Assembly: GCA_026874595.1 (NCBI GenBank)
Contig: CM049311.1
Coordinates: forward strand, 53,695,676 to 53,759,675
Direction: 5' to 3'
Source: Sipunculus nudus
Lineage: Eukaryota; Annelida; Sipuncula; Golfingiida; Sipunculidae
Length of the DNA stretch: 64,000 nt
The notes below the pieces were generated by a model, which was not told the origin of the DNA, did not search any database, and saw only the letters and a list, made by a program, of their open reading frames with translations. Below, piece after piece: positions 25,373 to 38,500 of this stretch (the first letter of the stretch is position 1; every line of letters begins with the position of its first letter). A program made the position numbers and the translations under genes.

Positions 25373-27986
25373 AACAAGGGACCTATGGGTCACAACGCTC
25401 AGCTGTTATATATGATAAAAAAATATTATTTAGAAATGAGGCACATGCTGGTTTTGTGTGGTAATAAATATAAGCTGTATTATGAGTTGTTGTTGTTTAG
25501 CTTATGTATGATTTTGATAGTACCTTTGGAGACAGGGAAGAGGATTGATTTCATTTATTTTATTAACAAATGGAGTACTACTGTCACACAGATTTTGACT
25601 TGGCCATATAACTTATAAGCAGAACATTTAATATAAGAGTTTAACTATTTATTAAAAAAATTAAAAATATTGTCCCAAATATAATTTTTATTAAAAATAA
25701 TAAGAGAATCATATGATTTTTTAAAATGAAATAAAACTGATATGATTATTAAAAGAATATTAAAGAATATATTCATGAATGCATTCATGAATACATTTTG
25801 AAAGTATTTGCACGAGTATTCATATACTTTCATTTTTACCTGAATTCCCATTCTTTATGCAAGAAATTTTATAATGGAGTACATAATCATATTCGTATTT
25901 AAATACAATTACAAAGTATTCGCACCATGTCTGGTATTTATTCAGTTTTCATCAAACAATGATGTTGAGAATCCAGAATATACAAAATTCACACATTTAA
26001 ATAATGATCATAAGTACCTGGTTTTATGGCTTTTATTTATATTAAAAAATAACTGTAAAAAATTCATTTTGGACTAATTTCACATCAATATACACACTAG
26101 ACACAGTAGGAATCTAGATTAATATTATCAACTGCATCTTTGTCTATCATTAATTTCCTTCATATAATCCTTAATGATTAGTAATGAATAATATGATTTA
26201 CTTCTTTATCATTAAAAATGAACTGAAAAATGCCATAGGTGACTGCATGGTGTTATTTGGAATATGTGACATTCTACCCATCGATACAAGATTCTTATAT
26301 CATCAGTAACTGCAAGTTAATTTCCTGTTATTATAAACTAACAAATTCCTTTTCTATTTTTCTTTAATTTGTTATTTAAAACCAATAAAAATTTATTAAT
26401 TTATTGTTTATTGTTATGTTGTTGGTTAAAACTACTAGATGAGTTGGGTTGAACACCTGGATCAACTGTGGCTGGCCATAAGCTGCCTGGATTCTCCCCT
26501 CAAGCGTGCATAATTTGATGAAAGGTCAACAAGGTCAACATACAGGTGACTCAAGAGGGGCTGGAGAGAGCCAAAGTCTGACAGGGTCTCATAAAAAACA
26601 TTAATAAAAGCTACAATATTTGGCAAATTTCTTTCAGCTTTCTAAACTAAAAAGCTGAAATCCTTATGTGTGCATGATATGAAAATTATATCAACAGTGC
26701 TCACGGGAAACAAATATGCCATGGTCACAGTTGGGCAAAATTTAAGGTACTAATTTTATATTAATACTAATAACTTATAAAATTTGAAAATTTTCAGAAC
26801 TAATTTTGGGTATTCAACTGAATCTTGATTAAATAATGTTACATCCCTGACAAAAAAGATCTCTAGCTTCAGCAATGCCCTTGTTAAGGGAGTAAATATA
26901 TTTCTTGATTTTTTACAAAGTGCATTATGTTTGGGCCCATAACTTAAAAAAAATACACAATACTGACATCATTTCTGGCATGTGCATAGTGAATGTATAG
27001 AAAAATATGTATATTATATATGATCAAAGTCAGATCAGTGGTTTTGATATTAGGCAGTCTTACAGTGTAACAATGGGTTTTTAATTGAAAAATGAAGTTT
27101 TTCATTGATATCTCGAAGGAATTAAGTCCTAGTGACCAAATTCTTGGCATGGTAGGGGATTTTGGAGAAATCTAACTGTATGCCAAATTTAAGGAACTTA
27201 GAGCTGAAGCTCGGGAGCTGAGCTCTAGCAAACAGCATAACACTAGCAAAATGTGACATGGTGCTTGAAAACTTGAATAAAATCTACAGTTTTTGATCAA
27301 CTGGTTTCAAATTTTTTGGTATTAACAGTTGAAATGCTAACAAAAACATGCTGTGAAAATTAAATCCACAGTAGTTACAGCAAAAAAACGTGCCATGGTC
27401 AAAGTTGGGCAAAATTTAAGGTACCAATTTTTTATTTTTGCTAATATTTTTAAAAATTTAAAAGATTTTGATCTAATTTTGGGTATACAATTTAATTTTG
27501 ATTAATAAAAGTAATATTACTGGAAAAAAAGTGCTTAGCTTTAACAAGTTTTGTGTTAAGTGATAAAATTTCTTTCCTGATTATTTACAAAATGCATTAT
27601 GTTTGGGCCCATAACTTTTTTAAATTAAATAATACAGACCTAATTTTTGGCATGTACATAGGAATTATATAGAGGATTATTTATAGGAAATATGAGGAAA
27701 AACAGATGAGTGGTTTTGATATTAGGCAGTCCTAAAGTGTGAAAATAGGTTTTTAATAAAAAATTGAGGTTTTTCCTTAATTTCTCAAAGGCATGAAGTC
27801 GCAAAGACCCAGTTTTCGGCTTGGTAGGAGATCTTGGGGACATCTAACATTATGCTGAATTTTGGATTCCTAGGTCTTACGGTTTCAAAACGTGCCACAT
27901 CTACGGACGGACGGACGGACAGACGGACGGACGACGGACAATGGACCACGACTATAGCTCAGATGACTTATAGTCAGCTGAGCTAA
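25373..27986 (+). mobile_element. Alpha element, copy b
   Basis: Near-identical to copy a, with intact 5' palindrome and 3' hairpin. It lies at the same position of a different beta copy (CAGTTAGCCAAA|AAATAAGC; intact at 60975-60994). The beta flanks of a and b differ from each other although the elements are almost the same. Confidence 0.85.
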
Positions 27987-28147
27987 AAATAAGCAAAATT
28001 CGATAGAGTTTTTTAGATGACTAATTTTTTGCATAAAATTTCATTTTGCTAACTCTTGCCGTTTTCAAGATAGTATGGGTTAATGTACAGATGCTGGACG
28101 ACGGCCGATAGACGCCAAACAATTGCATAAGCTCACAGGTTCGCTAA

Positions 28148-28480
28148 AAATGTGATACAAGAGCTGCTGTATTTGAATAACTAATGTACTGATGGTCATG
28201 ATTTTTTGCATGCATATTGATCATGGAGTGTTTCATCAGTTCCTGCAGACTGGTGGCACCATCTATATATTTTTTTAATTTGTATGCATTTTTTCTCTTT
28301 TTGAGACTTTTAAATAAAGCCTCATCTTGTAACAGGGCACAAAGCTTAACCACTTGACCTAGAATCTTCATGCTTGACATCTAGTGAGGTCCATGAAAAG
28401 TCTTCATTAAAATCTGAAATAAGGTCTCTGTCACCCATATTCTCTAAGCTATGGGGCTTGAAAGGACCCCCGAAATAATT
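28148..28480 (+). repeat. Delta module
   Basis: One ~320-bp delta unit (TGTGATACAAGAGCTGC, TTGATCATGGAGTG, GACATCTAGTGAGGTCCATG). Beta copy at 28481 begins in its terminal AATAATTA. Confidence 0.7.
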
Positions 28481-31400
28481 AACAAGGCCTACAGGCCTAA
28501 TGCGAACCTGTGCATTCTGAAATACACCAGGTATAATGCTTCAATGCTGGACCATTACCGTAAAATCTGTGAAATTTCGTACTGAAAAAATTAATTAAAT
28601 TTGTGGAAGTCCGAAATTTAACAGTCGATTTCAGCAGTTTTAAAATTATGGTCTTGACAAGTTAAAATGCCTCGTCGGCAGTAGGCGATAATAGGAGCCT
28701 CAAGTATTCACTCGCCGATTTTGCATTCATCCGTGTGAACCATGAAGTTTCATGAATAAAAACATTATTTTCTTTCTTGTGTTGTTTATTTTATATTAAA
28801 TCAGTTTGGAAAAGGAATCTGAAAAGTATATGTGCAGGATTTAATCATGTCATGAAGCTCGACACCCGTACATGCTTGCGTGACATCAGGGGCTTTGCCT
28901 GGAGAGAATGTTTTTCAGGTGGCTTACGCATGGGAATCCCCACTAATAGTGCACAAAAAGCTAGAGGTCTTTAGATCACCTGAAGAGTTAATCAACCCTG
29001 ATTATCCAATATCAAATATCCCACCTCCGTTAAACTTCATGAACGTCTGCCAGCGCTTTGATGTACCGTTTGATCTCGTGTGACTTGTTTGTTGGGTGAT
29101 ACGGAGCCCGGGTACTCGAAACTGAATTGTCTGGTGTGACATTCAAGATATTTATTTTAAATGTTTCTATGGAAATTAGCATTAATTTTCAAACTGATTA
29201 ACATTGGCATTACATACATCGGAACGCCGAGCTTGCTTGAAAGAGACCAATTTGAACCTGGCTTACACACGGAAAACCCCCTTTACGGTGCACGTAAAAC
29301 AAGTGGTCTTGGGATCATTTACGGAGTTAATCCTGATTATCCAATTTCCAACCTCCGTCAAACTTCATGGACATCTGTCAATTATTCACGGCGTGTCGCA
29401 CTCACATCCCGGACAATTAAGCAACTCACATTCGAGATATTTTAAGTTTTTTATTGTCGCTGAAACAAAAATCTTAGTTTTCAGTCAAATTACATTCTAT
29501 ATGATGTAGATATAATTCATATTAATTATTAATAGCATGGCAATCACATTGATCGGACCTGTTGGCTTGTTCAAAACCAGATAACAGGGCGAGGTTACGT
29601 CAGTGTTACATTCACGGCAGTCCTGCTAACATCAAATGTGGGGTAACAGACCATCGGCAGTTCGAAATTTAACATGTCATTTTAATAATTATGGTTACTG
29701 AAGAAGGACCGTGTACGAAATTCATCGAGGTACGAAATTTCACAGATTTTACGGTACTTCTCATGTATATGAACAATGCAAGTACTAAACATTTTGAATA
29801 AGAAACAATTACACAAACATTACTGCTGAAATTCTGGCATGGGTGCACACAAAACAAAAATGATTTTTCTGGCACCACCAGTCTTGTATACAACGAAGCT
29901 ATCAGAGATATATACATATGCCCAATTTCAGACTGATATATCACACCCCTCCTGAGAAATAAGCAGGGACACACAAGTGTGCAAAAATTACTGTAGGTGG
30001 CACCACCAGTCTTATATAAGACAAAGCTATTCGATATTTATAAATATGCCCAATTTCAGGCTGATATATCAAATTCCACTGTAGAAATAAGCAGGCACAT
30101 ACACTGTGAAAAAGTAATTGTAGGTGGCGACACCTGTCTTGTAAACAAGAAAGCCATCAAAGAGAAATAGACAGGTCAAAATATCAGGCCCATACATCAA
30201 ACTTGAAGTCTGATGCATGGGGCTGACCAGGCTTAGATGAGAAAGGCAGTTGCCCCAAGTGAACTGTGACAAATTGCTGCCTCAAGCTACTGCACTGAGT
30301 GAACTCTTCACCTACACCTAGCTAGACTGAGTGAGCTTTTGGCCAATACCTGGCTGCACTTAATGAACTCTTGACCTGTTGCATAATCTGACACAGTTGG
30401 CAGTCTGCCAAAGCTATAAATAGATTCAGGCTGAACTTTGGTGCTAAATATGATGCAGTGAGCAGTCTGCCAAAGCTATAAATAGAATGCAGCTACTGCA
30501 CTGAGTGAACTCTTGACCTATACCTTGCTGCACTTCTTCCAATCCTGGCACTGTGCCAAAACTATTTATAGAGCTGACATCATCTTGGCTAATGGCCAAC
30601 ATCAAGGCACTGGCAATCTGCCAATGATAAACCAAGTGCTGCCATCTGTTCACAAAAGTGGTCCCTACTTGAAATAACTTTAAATTTATTTTTCCAATAC
30701 AAAATGCTTTTCAGCTGACTTTTTATAAAAAAGAAATCAGGAATATATGTAAAATTATTACGGATGCATACTGAATGCAAAATTAAAATTCAGATATATC
30801 TCATTGATGGCAAATTCTTGAATTAAGTTGAGTAGATATACCAATAATTTATAATCCACATACAGTTGTCTTTATATAGCCACAGAGAGCTGTATATCCA
30901 TGATTATAACATTGCCTGGTATGATGAATAACTTAAATCATAAATCTAAATTTTTTAAAAGCTTTTAAAAAAAACTTTCTTGTCAATATTAACCAAAGAT
31001 AACCTGAAATCTAAAAGTCTAGTGGCATGATGTAAAAGATGCTGATAAACTGGTGCCAGGCTAGATGTACAGCATCACACAGCTTACATATATGGTAAAA
31101 TGACTCAATTCAATCTCCATAATTCAGCCAAAAATCATTCATGTGGAACCATTAATGACAATTATAATAAGAATTATTGTAGGGATTATTCTTGTAAAAT
31201 ATTTAACAAACTGGCTTCAGTAGCATCAGTCGAAAAATGTTTTGTAGGTTTATAACTCATATAGGACGATACAGTAAACTGGCTAAGTTCAGCTTCCCGT
31301 AACTCAGCCAAAAAGCACTGAACCAAAACCATTTGAACAAACTTGTATTATCAACATCTGAGGATAATTAATGTGTGAGATTTAAGAATTTGGCCCAGTG

Positions 31401-32126
31401 GTTTTTGAGAAGAAGATATTTGTAGCCACTGAGCTAAAATGGACTGTTAGGGCATATGACTAAATTCAGCTTCCCATAACTTAGCCAAAAGTCACCGAAA
31501 AGAGACCATTTGAACAAACTTTAGAAAGCATTACCCTAGGATCATTTCTGTGCGATATTAAACATTTTGGCCATATGGTTTCAGAGAATAAGTTTTTTGT
31601 AGCCCTCAGTGTGATACAGGCACTGATAACCCTGTACAAAAAAGGCCAATGCAGGTGGCGCCACCAATTCCTCAATTTCAGATATGACCAATGTGACCAA
31701 CATTGGCATAAAATTTGGTGATGATAGCTCTAGCCGTTTCTGATATTTAAATTTTAATATGCTTTTTCGCACATTTAACAAAGTTCAACCTCCTGTAACT
31801 CGGCCAAAAATCTCAAAACTGGAACCATTCGAACAAATTTGAGAAAGATTGTTCCAGGGATCATTTCTGTGAAATATTGGACAAATTGGCTGGACGGTTT
31901 CGTCAGAGAAGATTTTTAAAGCTTTTTTAGCTTTTTCCAAATAAAATCTAAGAAAATGCAGTTAGAAAAAAAATAAACAAAATCTGATATAGTTTTTTTG
32001 ATGACTGATTATTTGCCAAAAATTTGGTGATGCTAGCTCCTGCCGTTTTTGAGATAGCTATAGTTAACGTACAGATGACGCACGACAGACGCCGCCGCAC
32101 CATCGCATAAGCTCACAGGTTCGCTT
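28481..32126 (+). mobile_element. Beta element with a nested TIR element
   Basis: Starts AACAAGGCCTACAGGCCTAA at 28481 and ends CTCACAGGTTCGCTTAAAA at about 32126. Delta-like sequence flanks both ends. Its body carries the typical beta modules and a perfect GGTGGCGCCACC near 31655. It is interrupted at 28558-29754 by a terminal-inverted-repeat element. No gene recognised. Confidence 0.8.
28558..29754. mobile_element. TIR DNA transposon or MITE with TA duplication
   Basis: 25-bp perfect terminal inverted repeats starting CCGTAAAATCTGTGAAATTT (28558-28582 and 29730-29754), flanked by TA on both sides. The uninterrupted host reads GGACCATTACTTCTCATG in other beta copies (for example 7759-7776). 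Length is 1197 bp. Internal sequence includes a diverged tandem duplication: about 28920-29055 resembles about 29255-29385 (shared CCTGATTATCCAAT, AACTTCATG). The largest open frames, about 100 codons, show no transposase motif that I recognise. TA duplication fits Tc1/mariner or pogo-type elements. Confidence 0.8.
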
Positions 32127-32707
32127 AAAATGTGATACAAAAACTGTGTTCATTTCTGGAGAACTCCTCTGAGACCCTTGGACTAATCTTTCCATAACCC
32201 GGCATAGCTATTCATTCACCTATGTAGTTGTGCATAACAAAGACGGCACCACCTGCAATCCTTTCTGTTCAGTCTGAATCCGGGTGTCTTTTAGTTAACA
32301 GCCGATATCTCATGAGTGGCTCAATGTATTGAGCTGAAAGTTTGAATGTTCATAGATCTTGATTCTCTCCATCTTGTAATCACGACTGGTGGCGCCATCT
32401 ACAATAATTTTTGCGTAGCATCCATCTTTGCCTTTGCCATCTGTTCTTCTTAGTGGTTCTTAAATGTATTGGGAAATTGTGCGTGTTTATAAATCCTTGA
32501 CATCTCCATCTCGTAAACAAGACTGGTGGCGCCATCTGCAATAATTTTCACATGGCATCCGTCCATATAATTGCTTTTGGTAAAATTGCTCATCTCAGGA
32601 GTGGTTCAAGGTATTGGTCTGAAATTTGGCATGTCCATCCATCTTGGAAAGTTTTCTCATAAACCAGACAGGTGGCGCCACCTACCTTCCCATTTTTGTA
32701 GAATAAA
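32127..32707 (+). repeat. Delta-type modules (second kind, ~260 bp)
   Basis: Repeated phrases CTGGTGGCGCCATCT, GGTATTGGTCTGAAATTTGG, ATCTTGGA, and ACAGGTGGCGCCACCTACCT. The same module family resumes after the gamma element at 33873. Confidence 0.7.
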
Positions 32708-33872
32708 CTAGAATACAAGTAGTCGACAAGTGACTATGTGTATCTGCCAAAATCAGAGTGGAACGGGTGAAGTGAGGCATGGATTGAGTTGCAAGGGGAA
32801 ATAGAGTGAAGTGTTGCATATTAGCATGGATGTCTGCAGCCAAAATGTGCATGTAGATTGCGCCACCTTCAACTATATCCAAAAAGCTGTCTAGGTTGTA
32901 TACATATGCAAAATAAGGCAGATTAGTCAAACCACTACATGTAAATGAGTGATTTTAGCCCGTGGCAGACAAACAGACGAAAGCTGTGCAAAAATTGTTG
33001 CAGGTGGCGTTTGCATATGATAAAGAGCTATGTTAGTTCTATACACATGCAAAACTTTGGCCAAATCGGTCAAACGGTTCCCGAGATAGGAGCTTGGATG
33101 TCTGCAGCGTAAATTAGAATTAAGTTGGCGCCACCTGTCATAAAATCAAGAGAGCTGTTCAGGATGTATAAACATGCAAAATTTTAGGCAGATATTTCAA
33201 ACCACTGCTGATATAGGAGTGATTTTATCCAACGGTGGACAAACAGACGGATGCTGTGCAAAAATGGTTGCAGGTGGCCTCCCCAGTTTTGTGTATGATA
33301 AAGAGCTATGTGAGATCTATACACATGCAAAGTTTTGGCCCAGTAGGTCAAACGTTCCCAAGATATGAGCTTGGATGTCTGCAGCATAAACGTGAATGTA
33401 GGTGGCGCCACCTGTCATAAATTCAAGAAAGCTATCCAGGACGTATACGCATGCCAAATTTTAGGTGAATTAGTCAAACCACTGCAGAGATATGAGTGAT
33501 TTTAACCCAAGGCAGACAAACAGATGGACACTGTGCAAACACGGTTGCAGTACCATTTTTTGGGTATGTTATAAAGCTATCTAAGGGCTACATTTGTACA
33601 AACATTTTTTTCCTGATCTGTCAAACGGTTTCCGAGATATGTGGGTTTATGTGTGGAAACAGATGCACAAATGGATGCTGGGCAGAGAGGAAAGGTCAGA
33701 GGTCAACGCCAATTGGTTAGGCACCAGTTCACATGTGACCTGATAATTGGTGTTAGTTTCGGAAAAATCCCTCCAGTAGTCTCTGAGGAGTTCTTCGGAA
33801 ACGAACGTGGCAGCGGCGGCAGAACCTGGTCAAAAACATAGTATCCACAAAACTTCATTTTGGCGGATACAA
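32708..33872 (-). mobile_element. Gamma Helitron-like element, copy D
   Basis: Left end CTAGAATACAAGTAGTCGAC, right hairpin ending TTTTGGCGGATAC at 33870. It interrupts GTAGAATAAA|TTACTGC, intact at 34141-34157 and 34411-34427. Internal modules carry GGTGGCGCCACC. Near the right end is the shared gamma segment with AGAGGAAAGGTCAGAGGTCA and CCAGTTCACATGTGACC. Confidence 0.8.
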
Positions 33873-34830
33873 TAAATGCCCTTTTCTAAGGAGTGATTTG
33901 CCGTATTGGCCTGAAATTGTGCATATCCATAGATCATGGACTCCTCCATCTTGTACTCAAGACTGGTGGTGCCATCTGCAACCATTTTCAGGTGGTGTCC
34001 ATCCCTACATGTGCTTTGGGTGGAAACTGCTCATATCTCCCAAGTGGTTCAAGGTATTGGTCTGAAATTTGGCATGTCCATTCATCTTTGAAAATTTTCT
34101 TGTAAACCAGATAGGTGGCACCACTTACCTTCCCATTTCTGTAGAATAAATTACTGCTCTTTTCTAAGGAGTGATTGGTTGTATTGGCCTGAAATGGTGC
34201 ATACCAAAAGATCTTTGACTCCTCAATCTTGTACTCAGGACTGGTGGTGCCATCTGCAATGATTTTCCGATTTGTCCATCCGTACGTGTGCTTTGGGTGG
34301 AAATTGCTCATGTCTCAGAAGTGGTTCAAGGTATTGGTCTGAAATTTGGCATATCCATCCATCTTGGAAATTTTATCTTGGACAGGTGGCGCAACTTACC
34401 TTCCCATTTCCGTAGAATAAATTACTGCTCTTTTCTTAGGAGTGGTGTGCCATATTGGCCTGAAATTGTGCATGTCCATATATCTTGGACTCCTCCATGT
34501 TGTACTCAAGACTTGAGGCACTATCTGCAATTGTTTTCCTGTGGTGTCCATCTGTACATTTGCTTTGGGTGAAAACTGCTCATATCTTAGGAATGGTTCA
34601 AGGTATTGGTCTGAAATTTGGCATGTCAATCCGTCTTGGAGAGTTTTCTCATAAACCAAACAGGTGGTGCCAGGTGTTTTTGTTGATTAAATTATTGCCT
34701 TTTCTCAGAGTTTTAGTTGATTATATTCAGGAGTGGTGTGACATACCAGTCACTCCATCCCTCACTCCACCTGTACAACTCTTGACTTCGGCAGATACAC
34801 ATTGTCGCCTGGAATATGTTTTCTAGTTAA
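33873..34830 (+). repeat. Delta-type ~260-bp tandem modules
   Basis: Three to four units, each with CTTTTCTAAGGAGTG, GGACTCCTCCAT, GTACTCAAGACT, GGTGGTGCCATCTGC and GGTATTGGTCTGAAATTTGG. Units diverge by many substitutions. No coding gene. Confidence 0.75.
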
Positions 34831-35345
34831 AAATGTGATACAAAAACTCCAGTAACGACTGCACTGATGACCATCATACTTAGCATGCATATTGTTCATG
34901 GAGTGTTTTATCAGTTCCTGTACACTAGTGGTGCCACCTGTATTTTTTCCAATTTTTAGGGATTTTTTTCTTTATTTATGAGACCTTCAAATGAAGTGGT
35001 CATCTGTTAACATGGCACAAACTGTAACTGCTGAACCTAGAATCTTCTTATTTGTCATCCAGGGAGACTAATGAAAAATCTCCTTGGAAACCTTAAATTA
35101 GGTCTCTGTTACCCGGATTCTCCGAGCTATAGGGCTTGTAAAAAAAGAATAATTAAAAAATTTGATACAAACAAAAGCTCCAATATCTGAATAACAAATG
35201 CTTGACAGCCATGATTCTTTGGATATATATTGATCATGGAGTGTTTCATCAGTTCCTGCAGAATGGTGGCACTACCTGTATTTCTTTCAAATTTTTACCC
35301 ATTTTTTTTCAATTTATGAGACCTTCAAATGAAGTTGTCATCTGT
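34831..35345 (+). repeat. Delta modules of the first kind
   Basis: One full and one partial unit (TGTGATACAAAAACTCC, CATGGAGTGTTT, CAGTTCCTG, GGTGGCACTACCTG), as at 7030-7680. Confidence 0.7.
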
Positions 35346-35513
35346 CCGGAAGCCCACTGAAACCAATTTCTAAGGACTTTTCACAAAATTCATGATTTGT
35401 TTGCACTCTGGCAGTCATTTTGCTCATTGTTCAACATTCCTTGAATTCAGCTGAGTGCATGGCCCATGGGCCACTAGTTTTTTTTTATTTACAAGTTTTA
35501 TAAATTTATAATA
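35346..35513. mobile_element. Alpha-like terminus in reverse plus left part of the outer alpha copy
   Basis: TTCAGCTGAGTGCATGGCCC and ATGGGCCACTAG (35452-35480) is a diverged, reversed alpha 5' end. It is followed by TTTACAAGTTTTATAAA, shared with the alpha interior at 5662, into which the next alpha copy is inserted. Confidence 0.5.
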
Positions 35514-38500
35514 AAACAAGGGACCTATGGGTCACTATGCTCAGCTGACGTTAACCTTGAAGGTAAAAATCTAAAATAATATCAAATGGAGATAAAGTGT
35601 AAGAGGAAGAGGTAATAAAGGCCATGGTTGGTTAATATGATTGGTTTGTATTGATGAGCAAGAAATTGTTGCAAAAAATATTTTTTGACCTGACCATGTG
35701 TTTCCTAATGTTGAAACTAAAGCATGTGAGCAGTTTGTGAACAAATGATCTGTACTTTTACCATGATCATTAGTTGGTTTTTCGATTAACTGTTGAAATT
35801 TCAGTAGTTTACACATTTTTTAATTGAACCTATTTTTTTGTATAATATATATTATTAAATATAAATGTATTTTTTTTTTATGAAATGTATACAGTTGAAA
35901 TAGAGCTTATAAACAACACAAAACAGGGCAAACAAAGCCTGATCTCAAATTCTGCTGAGGCAGGAAAATAATGAACAAATGTTTGTATTAAATCCTCATT
36001 TTTTTATCACATCAATTATTTTCTAATTTAAGTTTATATTTCTATAAATTTCCAATTTAATATATATATCTGAATATAAAAGTTGATTCATAATTCTCAA
36101 TTGCATCATCATAAATCTCAATCTTGTCAGATAACACCACATCATGCATACAAATGTTTATTTATTTTTTACCACAAAAATATATCTTTTAAATCTGCAA
36201 TGCAATAAATATCTAAAAATAATACTTAATTTAGATTTCACAATTTTTAATTGTGTCTTTATTTATTCATAATGTGCTTCATATTTTATAATAATTTAAG
36301 CATACTGATGGGTTCAATTATATTTGTTAAAATCATTTAAAAGAAAATTGATTTCTTTAAAAATGCTACATTACACAACATTGCATCTTCTTGATTACAC
36401 CTTGAATTATTTTTCAAGGAAAGTTTTTGCATATCGGAGTGGAAACAGCATTACAATTAAGGAGATACAGTGAAAACAATAACAATTAGTGCATAACACT
36501 TGGTGGGTTTGGTTTGCAGGGGGGGGGGGGGGGGGGGTTGATTGGGGTGGTGATATGAGAATAACTGTACACCTCTCACAGCAGGGGATCTCCCCCAGTG
36601 ACTGTAACAAATCAGAAACCCTGGTATAGCTGACTTCCAGTGACCTGGAGTGGGACCCTGCATCTGTAATCAAAGCAAGTGACTACAGAAAAAACAAGGG
36701 ACCAATGGGTCACGACGCTCAGCTGTTATATATGATAAAAAAATATTATTTAGAAATGAGGCACATGCTGGTTTTGTGTGGTAATAAATATAAGCTGTAT
36801 TATGAGTTGTTGTTGTTAAGCTTATGTATGATTTTGATAGTACCTTTGGAGACAGAGAAGAGGATTGATTTCATTTATTTTATTAACAAATGGAGTACTA
36901 TTGTCACACAGATTTTGACTTGGCCATATAACTTATAAGCAGGACATATAATATAAGAGTTTAACTATTAATTAAAAAAATTACAAATATTGTCCCAAAT
37001 ATAATTTTTATTAAAAATAATAAGAGAATCTTATGATTTTTTAAAATGAAATATAACTGAAATGATTATTAAAATAATATTAAAGAATATATTCATGAAT
37101 GCATTCATGAATACATTTTGAAAGTATTTGCACTGGTATTCATATACTTTCATTTTTACCTGAATTCCCGTTCTTTATGCAAGAAATTTTATAATGGAGT
37201 ACATATTCATATTCGTATTTAAATACAATTGCAAATTAATCGCACCATGTCAGGTATTTATTCAGTTTTCACCAAACAATGATGTTGAGAATCCAGAATA
37301 TACAAAATTCACACATTTAAATAATGATCATAAGTACCTGGTTTTATGGCTTTTATTTATATTTAAAAAAATAATGTAATATATTCATTTTGGACTAATT
37401 TCACATCAATGTACACACTAGACACAGTAGGAATCTAGATTAATATTATCAACTGCATCTTTGTCTATCATTAATTTCCTTCATATGATCCCCAATCATT
37501 AGTAATGAATAATATGATTTACTTCTTTATCATTAAAATTGAACTGAAAAATACCATAGGTGACTGCATGGTGTTATTTGGAATACATGACATTCTATCA
37601 AACGATACAAGATTCTTATATCATCAGTAACTGCAAGTTAATTTCCTGTTATTATAAACTAACAAATTCCTTTTCTATTTTTCTTTAATTTGTTATTAAA
37701 AACCAACACAAATTTATTAATTTATTGTTTATTGTTATGTTGTTGGTTAAAACTACTAGATGAGTTGGGTTGGACACCTGGATCAACTGTGGCTGGCCAT
37801 TGTATAATTAGCTGCCTGGAGCCCCAGTTTATGCCTCGCGTCAAGCATGCATAATTTGCTGAAAGTTCAACAAGGTCAACATACAGGTGACTCAAGAGGG
37901 GCTGGAGAGGGCCAAAGTCTGACATGGTCTCATAGAAACATTAACAAAAGCTACAATTTTTGGCCAATTTCTTTCAGCTTTCTAAACTAAAAAGCTGAAA
38001 TCCTTATGTGTGCATGACATGAAAATTATATCAACAGTGCTCACAGGAAACAAACGTGCCATGGTCAAAGTTGAGAAAAATATAAGGTACTAATTTTATA
38101 TTTATACTAATAACTTATAAAATCTGAAAAATTCAGAACTAATTTTGGGTATTCAATTCAATCTTGATTAAATAATGTTACATCCCTGACAAAAAAATCT
38201 CTAGCTTCAGCAATCTCCTTGTTAAGGGAGTAAATTATTTCTTGATTTTTTACAAAGTGCATTATGTTTGCGCCCATAACTTAAAACAGTTATGTAATAC
38301 TGACATCATATCTGGCATGTGCATAGAGAATGTATAGAAAAATATGTATATTATATATGATTAAAGTCAGATCAGTTGTTTTGATATTAGGCAGTCTTGA
38401 AGTGTAACAATGGGTTTTTAATGGAAAAATGAAGTTTTTCATTAATATCTCGAAGGTATTAAGTCCTAGTGACCAAATTCTTGGCATGGTAGGGGATTTT

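Larger units (their letters stand above)
18836..28147 (+). mobile_element. Beta-family complex: nested copies with gamma C and alpha b
   Basis: An outer beta starts at 18836. An inner beta starts at 18960 and ends with CACAGGTTTGCTAA near 21390, after which the outer sequence resumes at CAATTACACAAATATCAC. Further 3' tips are at about 23787 (CAACAGGTTCGCTAAAAA) and 28147 (CTCACAGGTTCGCTAAAAA). Gamma copy C (23817-24711) and alpha copy b (25373-27986) are inserted. Modules with GGTGGCGCCACC and the 23-bp TGATCA unit are spread through it. No coding gene was found. Confidence 0.7.

Noticed and set aside
28777-29509. Transposase gene in the TIR element
   Set aside because: Frames are short, overlapping and interrupted, with no catalytic motif visible.
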